In this document: piece by piece, positions 39,793 to 48,581 of the stretch
Layout of the letters: each line of letters begins with the position of its first letter
Numbering within the stretch: the first letter of the stretch is position 1
Assembly: GCA_964500205.1 (NCBI GenBank)
Contig: CAZCNS010000004.1
Location: 248,001-312,000 of the forward strand
Reading direction: 5' to 3'
Length of the DNA: 64,000 bases
Origin: UBA10329 sp964500205
Lineage (GTDB): Bacteria > Bacteroidota > Bacteroidia > UBA10329
Program-made: the position numbers and the translations under genes
Notes under the pieces: generated by a model
Databases searched by the model: none
The model's input: the letters and a program-made list of their open reading frames with translations, nothing else
Told to the model about the DNA's origin: nothing

Positions 39793-39837
39793 AAAGGGCC
39801 GTTCTGCACTGCGCAAGGCGGCCCTTTGTCGTGACCG
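39793..39837 (+). terminator. Intrinsic terminator after YceI, shared with the convergent gene
   Basis: AAAGGGCCG (39793-39801) pairs with CGGCCCTTT (39829-39837), a 9-bp stem with a 27-base loop. It falls between the convergent YceI and DUF1702 genes and can serve both. Confidence 0.7.
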
Positions 39838-40554
39838 TCAGAGTGCCTGCGTCCACTGCCGGACTGCGCGTTCAACATCGGCAGTTGGCGTTCCGGCCTT
39901 TGTTCTGCTCCTCAATGCACGTTGTGCCCCTTCCAGCAGTTGGGGCCTGTATGTCGAAGACGCAGATGCGACCTGCCCCAGCAATAGGTCATTGCATCCT
40001 CCCACGAACGCCACCGCGATACCGATGCCGCGCCAAAGGTCGGGTTGGCGCTTCTGCGCAAAAGCATCCGTCATGCGCTTCATCACCTCTAAATCACCTT
40101 TGCTGATGTACCAGATGCTGCGGCCCAGCCCACGGTCGAAAGCTGGGAGCTGAGCATCCGTCAGCCCCTCGGGGATGCCTTGTGTGCGTATGGACAGCCG
40201 CCTTCGGAACAGGCCGTGGTAGTAACCGTAGCCGTCCAGTACCGAGTCAGGGTCGGGCCAAGATGGGTTCTCAGGAATGGGCTTCTGCTGCTCGGCCAGT
40301 GCCCATCCGAGGCCGATATGCACCTGCACCGCATGGGACGCCCCATCATTTCTCAAGAAATCCTCCCAAAAAGAAATGTCCCGCAGGGCAAGTCCCATCG
40401 CTGCGCCCTCGAAAGCCACCGAACGATAGTATTCACCGGCAGTAAAAAGGTGATTTTGCAGGGCTGCGGAGAGACCGTTCTTTTCGGCCACCTCGCGGGC
40501 GGTCTTGAAAGTCTGAACGATGCACTCTATACGCGCTGCGATTCCCGCCTCCAT
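39838..40554 (-). CDS. DUF1702 family protein
   Basis: A 238-residue protein of the DUF1702 family, known from enediyne-type biosynthetic clusters but without a defined activity. Recognisable blocks: SVAFEGAAMGLALRDISFW, then HAVQVHIGLGWALAEQ, LDGYGYYHGLF, AFDRGLGRSIWYI, and QPDLWRGIGIAVAFVGGCN. It is shorter than the typical ~320 residues because an N-terminal part is missing. The ATG overlaps the stop of the upstream halogenase-like gene (TAATG), so the two proteins are made together. No polyketide synthase genes are in the window, so the product context is unknown. Confidence 0.8.
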   Translation of the reverse strand: MEAGIAARIECIVQTFKTAREVAEKNGLSAALQNHLFTAGEYYRSVAFEGAAMGLALRDISFWEDFLRNDGASHAVQVHIGLGWALAEQQKPIPENPSWPDPDSVLDGYGYYHGLFRRRLSIRTQGIPEGLTDAQLPAFDRGLGRSIWYISKGDLEVMKRMTDAFAQKRQPDLWRGIGIAVAFVGGCNDLLLGQVASASSTYRPQLLEGAQRALRSRTKAGTPTADVERAVRQWTQAL

Positions 40555-42251
40555 TACGCCATCACCTCCTCAGGGTATGGATACATCCACATGTTGCGCA
40601 TCTCACTTGCGACATACTCGTCACGACCCACTATGACGCTGTTGGGACTTTCTGGCCGAGCCTCACCAGTAAGGCTCATGGTGTAAGGGTCCACTTCGAG
40701 GTCCAGAGCTGTGCCATGCGCCTGATTGCTCGCAAGCCTGAAGGTCTCCGCTGCTACTCTCTCCAAAACCTCGATATTGTTTTGGAATTTCACCAGCAGT
40801 TCATCGCGATCGAATGTTTTCTCCACGATGTCAGCCTGAAAATCGCGTAAGAATGCAAGGTCGAAAGGGTCAGTGTAGCGGTCGGTCAGTTCAGCGGTGT
40901 CGTAGGGCATCCAGTCTTTGAACAACCGCTGCATCTGTCGGCTCAATTCGCCATATCGTTGCAGCAGCGATGTGGGTCCCGCAGTAAGTTTCCGAAGCAG
41001 GTCAAGGTCTGTGAACCCATTGTTGGTGAAAAGCAAAGTGTTGATGCTCCAATATGCGCCCCAATCCCAATAGATCTTGGCCACCATGACCTGTGCATGG
41101 CCCCAGATCGGGTATTGACCCACGTAGATGGGCATCCAGTTGTTGAACAGTGAACGATGCAGTTCGCTGTAGAACTTAGTGCGGAAGAAGATATCCTCAC
41201 CCTTGAGGTCGCGCTGAATGAGGTCGGTCGTCCAAGTGTTGGCCATGGAGATGAAGTCCGACCCTGGAGAGTAGAACGGGTCTGCGAACATGCCTGCCTC
41301 ACCTATCACTGCCCAGCGGTCGGTGCTGTACAGTTCGCCCGAGCTGTGGGCGAAGTGCTTCATCAATTTGAAATCAAGGATGTTACCCTTGCCTTCCATT
41401 GCGTTCAGTTCGCGATGGAGCTGTGGCTCGTGGGCCTCGATCCAGTTCAACGCCTTGTCGAGCTTGTTGTAAGTGTCGAATGGGTGGATACGTGGGTCGG
41501 CCACTATGCCCACACTGGTCTTATTTCCGACCAGTGGAATGATCCAGACCCAGTAGCCTTTGTCCATCAGGTGAACTGTGCTGAGATAGCGTAGGCCCGG
41601 TTCCACGTGCGAGTGCCAAGTGGGGTCATCGCTCCAAGTGTCGATGTCGATCTTCCAGTCCACCCGGAACCACGCGGAGTTCACATCGTGCTCGTGTGGT
41701 TGAGAGAACCCGAATTTTCTTTTCAGGAAACTCCCACGGCCCGTGGCATCGACCACCCATCGTGCACTGGCGGTGTATGTATCTCCATTTTCGGTCCATG
41801 TCACAGTGTGAAATGGATCGCCCGTTTCCATGGATTCCACCTTCGCGCCTGTGCGCAAATCATTGCCTGCCTCACGGCTGAAAGTGATGAGGTCATTTTC
41901 AAAAACGCCCCGGTCGAGCTGATGACTGGGCACCGGGAGCAGTTTCTTGGGGCCAAGTTCCACCCTGCGATGAATCTCCTGTTTTCCCTTGGCCGGAAAA
42001 AAGAAGCGCAGCCCGTGCTTGGGAAGCTGGTGAGCATCGAGGTAGTCTTTGAGGCCGAGCACTTCCCGCATATAGTGCGTGGCAAGCTCCACAGTGCTCT
42101 CTCCCACTTTATGGGCGGCATCAGGCGCGGATCCGTCACGTTTCTCCAACACCAGAACGCGCAAATCGGGGTTCTGCTGCTTGAGCTGGAGGGAGAGCAT
42201 GAGGCCTGCGAGGCCACCTCCGAGTATTATGGTGTCAAATTGCTGTTCCAT
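40554..42251 (-). CDS. Flavin-dependent halogenase-like oxidoreductase
   Basis: A 565-residue FAD protein of the tryptophan halogenase superfamily. The N-terminus has IILGGGLAGLMLS (GxGxxG). KVGESTVELATHY is the VGES/T block, LPKHGLRFFFP holds Lys78 where the catalytic lysine of flavin halogenases is found, and GYWVWIIPLVG (234-239) matches WxWxIP exactly. WAVIGEAGMFADPFYSPG is the family's C-terminal FAD segment. I start at ATG 42251; upstream frame to 42338 is less plausible. Tail overlaps the DUF1702 start. Chlorination or bromination of a bound substrate is predicted, but related non-halogenating oxidoreductases exist, so chemistry is uncertain. Confidence 0.8.
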   Translation of the reverse strand: MEQQFDTIILGGGLAGLMLSLQLKQQNPDLRVLVLEKRDGSAPDAAHKVGESTVELATHYMREVLGLKDYLDAHQLPKHGLRFFFPAKGKQEIHRRVELGPKKLLPVPSHQLDRGVFENDLITFSREAGNDLRTGAKVESMETGDPFHTVTWTENGDTYTASARWVVDATGRGSFLKRKFGFSQPHEHDVNSAWFRVDWKIDIDTWSDDPTWHSHVEPGLRYLSTVHLMDKGYWVWIIPLVGNKTSVGIVADPRIHPFDTYNKLDKALNWIEAHEPQLHRELNAMEGKGNILDFKLMKHFAHSSGELYSTDRWAVIGEAGMFADPFYSPGSDFISMANTWTTDLIQRDLKGEDIFFRTKFYSELHRSLFNNWMPIYVGQYPIWGHAQVMVAKIYWDWGAYWSINTLLFTNNGFTDLDLLRKLTAGPTSLLQRYGELSRQMQRLFKDWMPYDTAELTDRYTDPFDLAFLRDFQADIVEKTFDRDELLVKFQNNIEVLERVAAETFRLASNQAHGTALDLEVDPYTMSLTGEARPESPNSVIVGRDEYVASEMRNMWMYPYPEEVMA

Positions 42252-42369
42252 AGGGCGCTGCTTGGTGTCAGGGTCAATAGTTGGGAACAAATTTAGACCC
42301 GCGATGTTCAGCTTGCTCGCTGGGCGGACTGAATACACAGAGCTACGTAGCCGCTGCGACAGAGCGGAT

Positions 42370-43341
42370 TCAGATCACCTCGGCCCCTTTGATTATGCTG
42401 CGGAGCTGTACCACCAGATTGCGCTTGTTGACCCCGGGGGCGAACACGAATCCGTGGAGGTGCACGACCCGTTTCCGCTCCTCGTCAAGGAAAGAGTAGC
42501 AGACGAACGGCCCGCCCATGATGTCACCCTCCACATGCCAGAGCCCCAGAAGTTCAGTGGCATAACGGCCCGCGATCATCGTTTCGTTGAATTGGGGAGG
42601 ATACTCGGTAAAAGTTCTCATAAAGCTACCTTGAACCGAACCGGGAACATGCTCGCGGCAAGTGCGGTCTATCATCTCCACCATTCCCATCTTGGTGAAG
42701 GTGTTCTGTCTCTGATAGGGTTCGGTGTACACAAGGATGCTCTGATTGATGTCTTTGGTGTCGTAGCGCAACCAGATGAAGTTTTCTTTCCTGCTGATGA
42801 TGCTGAATCCCTTTGGAATCGGCATGCGCACCTGAAAGTCACTTTCGAGGGCAGCGATAGCCTCGCGTTGCGGCTGTTGTGAGTAGCTGTCACGGTTGCG
42901 CTCCTCCTCCTTTTTTGACAGCTGCGCCACGATGCGCTTCTTGTTTTTGGAAAAGATGTCCATGAATGCCGCCTCATCGGTCGCGGTGATCTCGATCACG
43001 ATCTGTGGTGTTGACCACACATCAGCGCGTACCTCAATATTGGTGCTCAGTCCCTGTTGAATGGTTGCGATCACCACGTTTCGGTGTGATCGGAAGATCT
43101 TGGTAAATGCCTCAGTGCGTATTTGAACGAGATCGAAATGAGATTCCGATTGTGGCAATCCATAAACCGACTCAGTGAGGGCGGCTTTGAGTGAATCTGC
43201 GCCTGGGCTGTCCCAGTAGCGGTCATCCATCACTACAACTACTTCACCAGCCTTTCCTGTGGTGCCGGGCAGTGGCATCACAGGCTGCTCGCAGGCTGCG
43301 AGAGATATGACGAACAGAAGCACGGGGAAAGGAAAGCGCAT
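42370..43341 (-). CDS. DUF4837 family lipoprotein
   Basis: A 323-residue Bacteroidetes lipoprotein. The signal peptide ends with LAAC (Cys17). The DUF4837 domain starts with GKAGEVVVVMDDRYW and continues through HRNVVIATIQ and QREAIAALESDFQVRMPIPKGFSIISRKENFIWLRYD. The function is unknown. It is the last gene of the envelope cluster, starting one base after the transglycosylase gene ends, so they are probably translated from one message. ATG start at 43341. Confidence 0.85.
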   Translation of the reverse strand: MRFPFPVLLFVISLAACEQPVMPLPGTTGKAGEVVVVMDDRYWDSPGADSLKAALTESVYGLPQSESHFDLVQIRTEAFTKIFRSHRNVVIATIQQGLSTNIEVRADVWSTPQIVIEITATDEAAFMDIFSKNKKRIVAQLSKKEEERNRDSYSQQPQREAIAALESDFQVRMPIPKGFSIISRKENFIWLRYDTKDINQSILVYTEPYQRQNTFTKMGMVEMIDRTCREHVPGSVQGSFMRTFTEYPPQFNETMIAGRYATELLGLWHVEGDIMGGPFVCYSFLDEERKRVVHLHGFVFAPGVNKRNLVVQLRSIIKGAEVI

Positions 43342-43342
43342 A

Positions 43343-44791
43343 TCAGCCCACCTTCAGTTTCTGACCGATAGAGAGCTGGTCGTTGGCTCCCAGCTCGTTG
43401 AGTTCTTTGAGCTGCTGAACGGTGATGCCGTTCTGCTTAGCGATGTGCCAGAGGGTGTCACCCGGCTGCACCACATGCACGCCATCCTTGGCTGGGGCTA
43501 AGGCTTCTTGCGTCTCGCGCGCTCTGGCTGCCGCCACTGCCGGATCTGTGTACAGCACAAGATCTTGTCCCTCACGTATCAGGTGACCACGAATACCGTT
43601 CCATGTGCAGATGTCGTTCACCGAGCAGCGATACCGGGCCGCAATGGCACTGAGCGTCTCACCGCTGCGCACCCTGTGTATTTCTCTGTCGGAAGATGCC
43701 ACGGACGAGGCAGCCAACTGTGCAGGAGATGCTGTTGGATGAGCAGCTTCGATGAAAGATTCCAAGTTGCTCACTAACAGCCCTATCTTTTGTTTGGGAA
43801 GTGTTATTGCAATTCCCTTCGGTGTGGCAGGAACAACGGTAGTGCGGAAGGTCGGGTTAAGGTATGCCAAGTGCTCATAAGGGACATTCAATGCCTCCGA
43901 GACCTGCTTGAGGTCAATCCGGTTGCGGACCATAACCGTATCCACTTCGTAGGCCAGAAAATCAGGTGCTATGGGGTATATGTTGTGCAGGTTGGCATGA
44001 TTCATTACGTAGTTCACTGCTATGAAGGCTGGCACATAACCCTGTGTCTCCGTTGGGAGATAACGCCTCAGTTCCCAGAAGTCGCGCTTGCCTCCCGATC
44101 TGCGGATGGCCTTGTTCAACGTTCCGGGGCCTCCGTTGTAGGCTGCGAGTACCAGCTCCCAGTTACCAAACATAGCATATAGATACTGGAAGTACTGACA
44201 CGCAGCCTCAGTCGCCTTGTAGGGGTCACTTCGCTCGTCAAGGTAGGAGGTGGTGTTGAGGTCGTAGATCCTGCCGGTGCGGTACATGAACTGCCAGAGT
44301 CCCACTGCGCCAGACCGTGACCTTGCGCGCGGATTGAGGGCTGACTCCACAATGGCCAGATACTTGAATTCCAGCGGCAGGTTGTAGCGGTCAAGTGTTT
44401 CCTCAAAAAGGGGGAAATAAAGCTCCGCAAGCCCAAGCATATAGCCCACTTTTTCACGGTGTCTTACCGTATAGGCCTCGATGTACTTATGAACGGCATC
44501 GTTGTAAACCAGTCTGAACGGGGTCTTCGCATCCAGTCTGGCAAGGCGGTCGCGGTATTGCTGCGGGCTGAATTTGGGCACCGTGTCGCCTACCCATTTC
44601 ATCACATTGAGCCGCTGGGTATCGGTGGTGAAACGGCTTGACCGAGCATGGAGAGCGGCCTCCAAGCTATCGAGCATGGCCAGCACCGGGTCATCAGGGG
44701 AGAGTGCCTTGGTGGTCGAATCTCGCTCAATGGCCTCGGCCTGCACCCCCATCATAACGATGACAGAGAAGATGATCGCCTTTTTTTTCAT
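43343..44791 (-). CDS. mltD: MltD-like lytic transglycosylase with two LysM domains
   Basis: A 482-residue peptidoglycan enzyme. The signal peptide is at the N-terminus (MKKKAIIFSVIVMMGVQAEA). The GH23/SLT domain (~110-250) has LAIVESALNPRARS with the catalytic Glu, GLWQFMYRTGR, and LAAYNGGPGTLNKAI. Two LysM motifs follow: RVRSGETLSAIAARYRCSV and VVQPGDTLWHIAKQNGITV. It cleaves glycan strands, releasing anhydromuropeptides, in the periplasm. The open frame reaches 44836, but the signal peptide starts at ATG 44791. DUF4837 follows directly. Confidence 0.92.
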   Translation of the reverse strand: MKKKAIIFSVIVMMGVQAEAIERDSTTKALSPDDPVLAMLDSLEAALHARSSRFTTDTQRLNVMKWVGDTVPKFSPQQYRDRLARLDAKTPFRLVYNDAVHKYIEAYTVRHREKVGYMLGLAELYFPLFEETLDRYNLPLEFKYLAIVESALNPRARSRSGAVGLWQFMYRTGRIYDLNTTSYLDERSDPYKATEAACQYFQYLYAMFGNWELVLAAYNGGPGTLNKAIRRSGGKRDFWELRRYLPTETQGYVPAFIAVNYVMNHANLHNIYPIAPDFLAYEVDTVMVRNRIDLKQVSEALNVPYEHLAYLNPTFRTTVVPATPKGIAITLPKQKIGLLVSNLESFIEAAHPTASPAQLAASSVASSDREIHRVRSGETLSAIAARYRCSVNDICTWNGIRGHLIREGQDLVLYTDPAVAAARARETQEALAPAKDGVHVVQPGDTLWHIAKQNGITVQQLKELNELGANDQLSIGQKLKVG

Positions 44792-44894
44792 GGCCTTGAA
44801 ATGATTGATTACGTGGACAACAACGCGCCCAAGCAAACAAAATTACTTGCCCGCACCGAGAGACGACAGATTTTTGGTCGAAGTTGTCAACAGA

Positions 44895-46328
44895 TTAGAC
44901 CGATGCCGCTTCTGTACCGACCAGAATACGATCGGCATAGGCGAGCATCAGGTCCTCACGGAACATGTCCGCCATGAGCTGAATACCGAATGGAAGTCCG
45001 TCCTTTTCCCCGACAGGTATGCTCATGGCAGGTATGCCGGCAAGGTTGGCCATGACAGTGAAGATGTCTTCGAGATACATCTTTATGGGGTCATCGGAGT
45101 TCTCCCCGAAACGGAAGGCCACATCAGGCGTGGTGGGGGAGAGCAGCAGGTCGTAGTCCGAGAAAATGGCCCGCACCTGGTCGTGTACCAATCTGCGTAC
45201 GCGCTGACCCTTGGCGTAATACGCGTCATAATATCCAGCCGAAAGAACGAAAGTGCCCAGCATTATCCTGCGCTTCACCTCAGGCCCGAAACCTTCGGAA
45301 CGAGAGAGTTTGTAGGTGCTCTCAAGATCGAAGGCGCGTGGACTGCGATAGCCGTATCTCATGCCGTCAAAGCGAGAGAGGTTGCTTGACGCCTCTGCCG
45401 TGGTCAGCACATAATAGGTGGGTACCAGATATTCCAGAAACGGGAAATCTACCGCATCAACGGTGTGACCGTCATTGCGGAGCTGCTCCACGGTCTGCAT
45501 GAAGCGGTCGCGAATCATTGCGTCCAAGGCCGGATGTTCCACGCAATCACGCAAGTAGGCGAATCGTTTCGGCTCTGAAGCGTCCAGCAGCATGGAGTAG
45601 GAGGGAACCGCCCTGTTGCTGGCAGTGCTGTCATAGTCATCTGCGCCTGCCATGACCTCCAGAGTGAGGGCAGCATCAGCTACATTGTTGGCAAGTGGGC
45701 CAATCTGATCGAAGCTGCTGGCATAGGCGAGCAGTCCGTGACGAGAAACCCTGCCGTACGTGGGTTTCACCCCGACCACCCCACAGAACGATGCGGGCTG
45801 GCGGATAGAACCGCCCGTGTCTGAGCCGAGGGCCACATGGCATAGCCCTGCCGCCACAGCAGCGGCCGAACCACCTGACGAGCCGCCAGGTACTCGGGAG
45901 GTATCAATGGGATTGAGCGTGTTTCCTAACGATGAGTTCTCTGTGGAGCTGCCCATGGCGAATTCATCGCAATTGACCCGCCCAATGATGACCGCCCCTT
46001 CGGCCAAGAGCCGGTCTACGGCCGTGGCGCTGAACAGGGAGTTAAAGCCTTCAAGAATCTTGGATGATGCCTGAACCTTGTGACCTGCATAGCAGATGTT
46101 GTCTTTAAGGGCGATCACCACGCCCGCCAGCTTTCCGAATCGGCCATCGCTTATCTGCTGGTCAATCTCTTGTGCACGATGCAGGGCTTCATCTGTGAAG
46201 ACCTCCGTGAACGCGTTGAGATGGTCCGTTTGAGCGATTCGCTCAAGAAAACCGTTGACGGAGGCCGTCACGGTCGTATCACCGTTGCGGAGCGCCCGGT
46301 GGTATGCTGCAATGGTAGGAGTGTCCAT
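44895..46328 (-). CDS. gatA: Glutamyl-tRNA(Gln) amidotransferase subunit A
   Basis: A 477-residue amidase. The Ser-cisSer-Lys triad is intact: Lys75 in IALKDNICY, Ser150 in VPGGSSGGSAAAVAAG and Ser174 in SDTGGSIRQPASF, with spacing as in characterised GatA. In GatCAB it converts Glu-tRNA(Gln) to Gln-tRNA(Gln), supplying ammonia from glutamine. gatB and gatC are not in this window, a common arrangement in Bacteroidetes. ATG start at 46328, eight bases after the tatA stop on the same strand. Confidence 0.95.
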   Translation of the reverse strand: MDTPTIAAYHRALRNGDTTVTASVNGFLERIAQTDHLNAFTEVFTDEALHRAQEIDQQISDGRFGKLAGVVIALKDNICYAGHKVQASSKILEGFNSLFSATAVDRLLAEGAVIIGRVNCDEFAMGSSTENSSLGNTLNPIDTSRVPGGSSGGSAAAVAAGLCHVALGSDTGGSIRQPASFCGVVGVKPTYGRVSRHGLLAYASSFDQIGPLANNVADAALTLEVMAGADDYDSTASNRAVPSYSMLLDASEPKRFAYLRDCVEHPALDAMIRDRFMQTVEQLRNDGHTVDAVDFPFLEYLVPTYYVLTTAEASSNLSRFDGMRYGYRSPRAFDLESTYKLSRSEGFGPEVKRRIMLGTFVLSAGYYDAYYAKGQRVRRLVHDQVRAIFSDYDLLLSPTTPDVAFRFGENSDDPIKMYLEDIFTVMANLAGIPAMSIPVGEKDGLPFGIQLMADMFREDLMLAYADRILVGTEAASV

Positions 46329-46336
46329 GCTCTGGC

Positions 46337-46522
46337 TCAGTCCTTCTTCTCCACCATCTTGGTATCATCGCCCCGCGATGCGTCCTTGAACTCTTTGATG
46401 CCGCTGCCAAGGCCGCGCATCAGTTCAGGGATTTTCTTGCCACCGAAAAGGAGAAGAATGACCAGGACGATGACGATCATCTCAGGGCCGAGGAAATTGA
46501 AGAGGAGAACGTTCGTGCTCAT
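46337..46522 (-). CDS. tatA: Sec-independent protein translocase TatA/TatB
   Basis: A 61-residue protein with the Tat family layout: a short N-terminal hydrophobic helix (PEMIVIVLVILLLFGGKKIPEL) with the FGxxKIPEL motif, an amphipathic helix (MRGLGSGIKEFKDA) and a charged tail. It would form the Tat channel with TatC, not present here. A predicted Tat substrate is encoded at 20550. It is placed between the EnvC-like gene (45 bases upstream) and gatA (8 bases downstream). Confidence 0.95.
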   Translation of the reverse strand: MSTNVLLFNFLGPEMIVIVLVILLLFGGKKIPELMRGLGSGIKEFKDASRGDDTKMVEKKD

Positions 46523-46566
46523 GGGTCAAAGGTATTGTTTTTCGGTGCGGTGTGTATTCGTCCTGC

Positions 46567-47796
46567 TTACTTCTGCTTGGCGATCCAGTTGGAGGGATTC
46601 TGCTTCTCTGCACCTTTCCACAGCTCGAAGTGCAGCACAGTGCGGTTCTCCTCGCGGTCGGTGACCACCGTGCCGAGCGGTTGTTTCACCGACACCTTGT
46701 CGCCCATCTTCACCTCGATATTCTCCAGGTTGGCGTAGACCGTAAGATATTCGCCATGGCGCATGATCACAGCCTTGTGCGCCCCTGGTATGGCAATGAC
46801 GGCCGATACCGTGCCATCAAATACCGCTCTTGCCTTTGCGCCTTCTTCAGTGCTGATATCCACCCCGTTGTTCACCGTCTTGATATCGCGCAGGGTTGGG
46901 TGCGGATGCTCCCCGAAGGTGGAGGTGATGACCCCGCGCTCCGATGGCCAAGGTAATTTGGCCTTGTTCTCCGCGAAATTGCTGGATAAGGTCACTTCAT
47001 CGGGTGTCAGGGCGAAGCCGCTTTTCGTCACCTTGCTCTCGGTCTTCTCCGCCTTGGCCCGCGCCTTTCGAATCTCCTCCTCGATGATACGGGCTATTGC
47101 CTGCTCCAGTTTCTTGGCCTCGCGGTCCTTCTTCTTCAGTTCGGCCCGTAGTTCTTTTTCCTTGTCTTGCAGCTCATGCACCAGTTGGTCGCGCTGTTCG
47201 CGCTCCTCGGCCAGTTGTAGTTTCTCGCGTTCGCTTTCCTCAATGAGCTGCGCCAGTTCCCGTTTCTTGGCCTTGAGTTCCTCGCTGCGTGTGTTGAGCG
47301 TCTTTCGCAAGGCCTCGATGGCCTCGGCCTGTTGCTTGCGGTGCTCAGAATACTGCTGGAAATACTTGATGCGCCTGTACGCCTGATTGATGTCCTTGGA
47401 TGAGAGGATGAACATCAGCCTATCATACTGCCCGCTGTTGCGGTAGGTGTGGAAGAGCATCTTGCCGTACTCCTCGCGCAGATTTTCGAGGTCGCGTTCC
47501 AATGCTGTGACGATGGACTGGGTCTCACCTATCTGTTTCTCCACCAGCGATGCCTGCTTCACAAGGGTACTGACGAGCTTCTGCCGCTGCTCCATGCGGG
47601 TCTTCATCAGTGTCAGCTCACTGAGGGTCTTCTTCTTGTTCGACTCCGTGTCCTTCAGCAGCTTGTTGGTGTATTCGATGTCCTTGATGAGCTGCTGCTT
47701 CTGCTTCTCCAGTTCGGTCTTTGACTGGGGAAATGCGACCAGTGGCATCATTAGCACAGCCAGCAGCAGCATGAGTTTTTCAGCGGATCTGCTCAT
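46567..47796 (-). CDS. EnvC-like murein hydrolase activator (degenerate M23/LytM)
   Basis: A 409-residue periplasmic protein. Signal peptide (1-22), then ~210 residues of coiled coil (ELEKQKQQLIKDIEYTNKLLKD and onward), then a LytM domain (~300-405). The metal-binding residues are partly lost: the expected His of the HxGxD motif is Asn (NNGVDIST), YANL replaces YxHL, and only LHFELW is fully kept. Such proteins activate amidases at the division site rather than cutting peptidoglycan themselves. It overlaps the end of the DUF4292 gene by 17 bases. ATG start at 47796. Confidence 0.9.
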   Translation of the reverse strand: MSRSAEKLMLLLAVLMMPLVAFPQSKTELEKQKQQLIKDIEYTNKLLKDTESNKKKTLSELTLMKTRMEQRQKLVSTLVKQASLVEKQIGETQSIVTALERDLENLREEYGKMLFHTYRNSGQYDRLMFILSSKDINQAYRRIKYFQQYSEHRKQQAEAIEALRKTLNTRSEELKAKKRELAQLIEESEREKLQLAEEREQRDQLVHELQDKEKELRAELKKKDREAKKLEQAIARIIEEEIRKARAKAEKTESKVTKSGFALTPDEVTLSSNFAENKAKLPWPSERGVITSTFGEHPHPTLRDIKTVNNGVDISTEEGAKARAVFDGTVSAVIAIPGAHKAVIMRHGEYLTVYANLENIEVKMGDKVSVKQPLGTVVTDREENRTVLHFELWKGAEKQNPSNWIAKQK

Positions 47797-48580
47797 AGCT
47801 GGGGGGTATGCTGAACGGGTAGTCCTGACCGGTGCCGAGGCTCATTTTCGACCACTGGATGTCGGCTTTTGCCTTCTGTTTCCCTGAGATGATGACATTC
47901 ATTCTTTCCGGGAAAAAAACGGCACCAAGTGCCTTTGGGCCCTCATACACCGCCTCCAGCCTATTGCCATTTGCGGTGTCATACAGCATTGCGCGGTCAA
48001 CGGTGAAGTGCTGAGGCTCCAGCTGGGTCTGTTGCTCCACCCTCAACGGCATTTTGGCCCGCCTTCTTCCACCTTTGCCGCCCGCTTCAAGGAGGTAGCC
48101 CTGCTGGGTACTGCCAAGCGTGTAGCTTTCCGGGGCATACAGATTGACATTGTTGCCAGTGATCAACGATTGCAGCATTGCGAAGTTGAGGGCCACGTCC
48201 AGTAGTTGGTTCAGCCGGTCGAAGCGACCAAGGTAGTACCGTTTGTTGAAGCGGTCTATAAGCTTGAGGCTATCGGGGGTGATGACCGCCCGCACCATCT
48301 CGATGCCCAAAAGCGGTGCTATACTCACCCAGATGATGCTGTCCTGCATCATGCGCACGTTGGCGTTGAATCCCTGCCGCTGGTCATCAGTCTCGTAGTT
48401 GATGCTCACCTTGGCCTTCATTTCTCCGAAATGGCTGTTGCGGGCCGAACGTTCCAGCACCTCGCGGGCCGAGAGACCTGAGACCGATGTGGTCTGCATC
48501 GCTTCTTTTCTTGCCTTGCAGGAAAAGAGCAGGATGCTGCACAACAGGGCTGCTATGAAGCTAATGGCCGATACTCTCAT
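47780..48580 (-). CDS. DUF4292 lipoprotein
   Basis: A 266-residue Bacteroidetes lipoprotein. The signal peptide ends with LLFSC, giving an acylated Cys near residue 20. KAKVSINYETDDQRQGFNANVRMMQDSIIWVSIAPLLGIEMVRAVITPDS is the DUF4292 core; I infer a LolA/LolB-like beta-shell. A possible function is lipid or lipoprotein handling in the periplasm, unproven. It is a fixed neighbour of the EnvC-like and TPR genes in this phylum (recalled), and overlaps the former by 17 bases. Confidence 0.85.
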   Translation of the reverse strand: MRVSAISFIAALLCSILLFSCKARKEAMQTTSVSGLSAREVLERSARNSHFGEMKAKVSINYETDDQRQGFNANVRMMQDSIIWVSIAPLLGIEMVRAVITPDSLKLIDRFNKRYYLGRFDRLNQLLDVALNFAMLQSLITGNNVNLYAPESYTLGSTQQGYLLEAGGKGGRRRAKMPLRVEQQTQLEPQHFTVDRAMLYDTANGNRLEAVYEGPKALGAVFFPERMNVIISGKQKAKADIQWSKMSLGTGQDYPFSIPPSYEQIR

Positions 48581-48581
48581 T

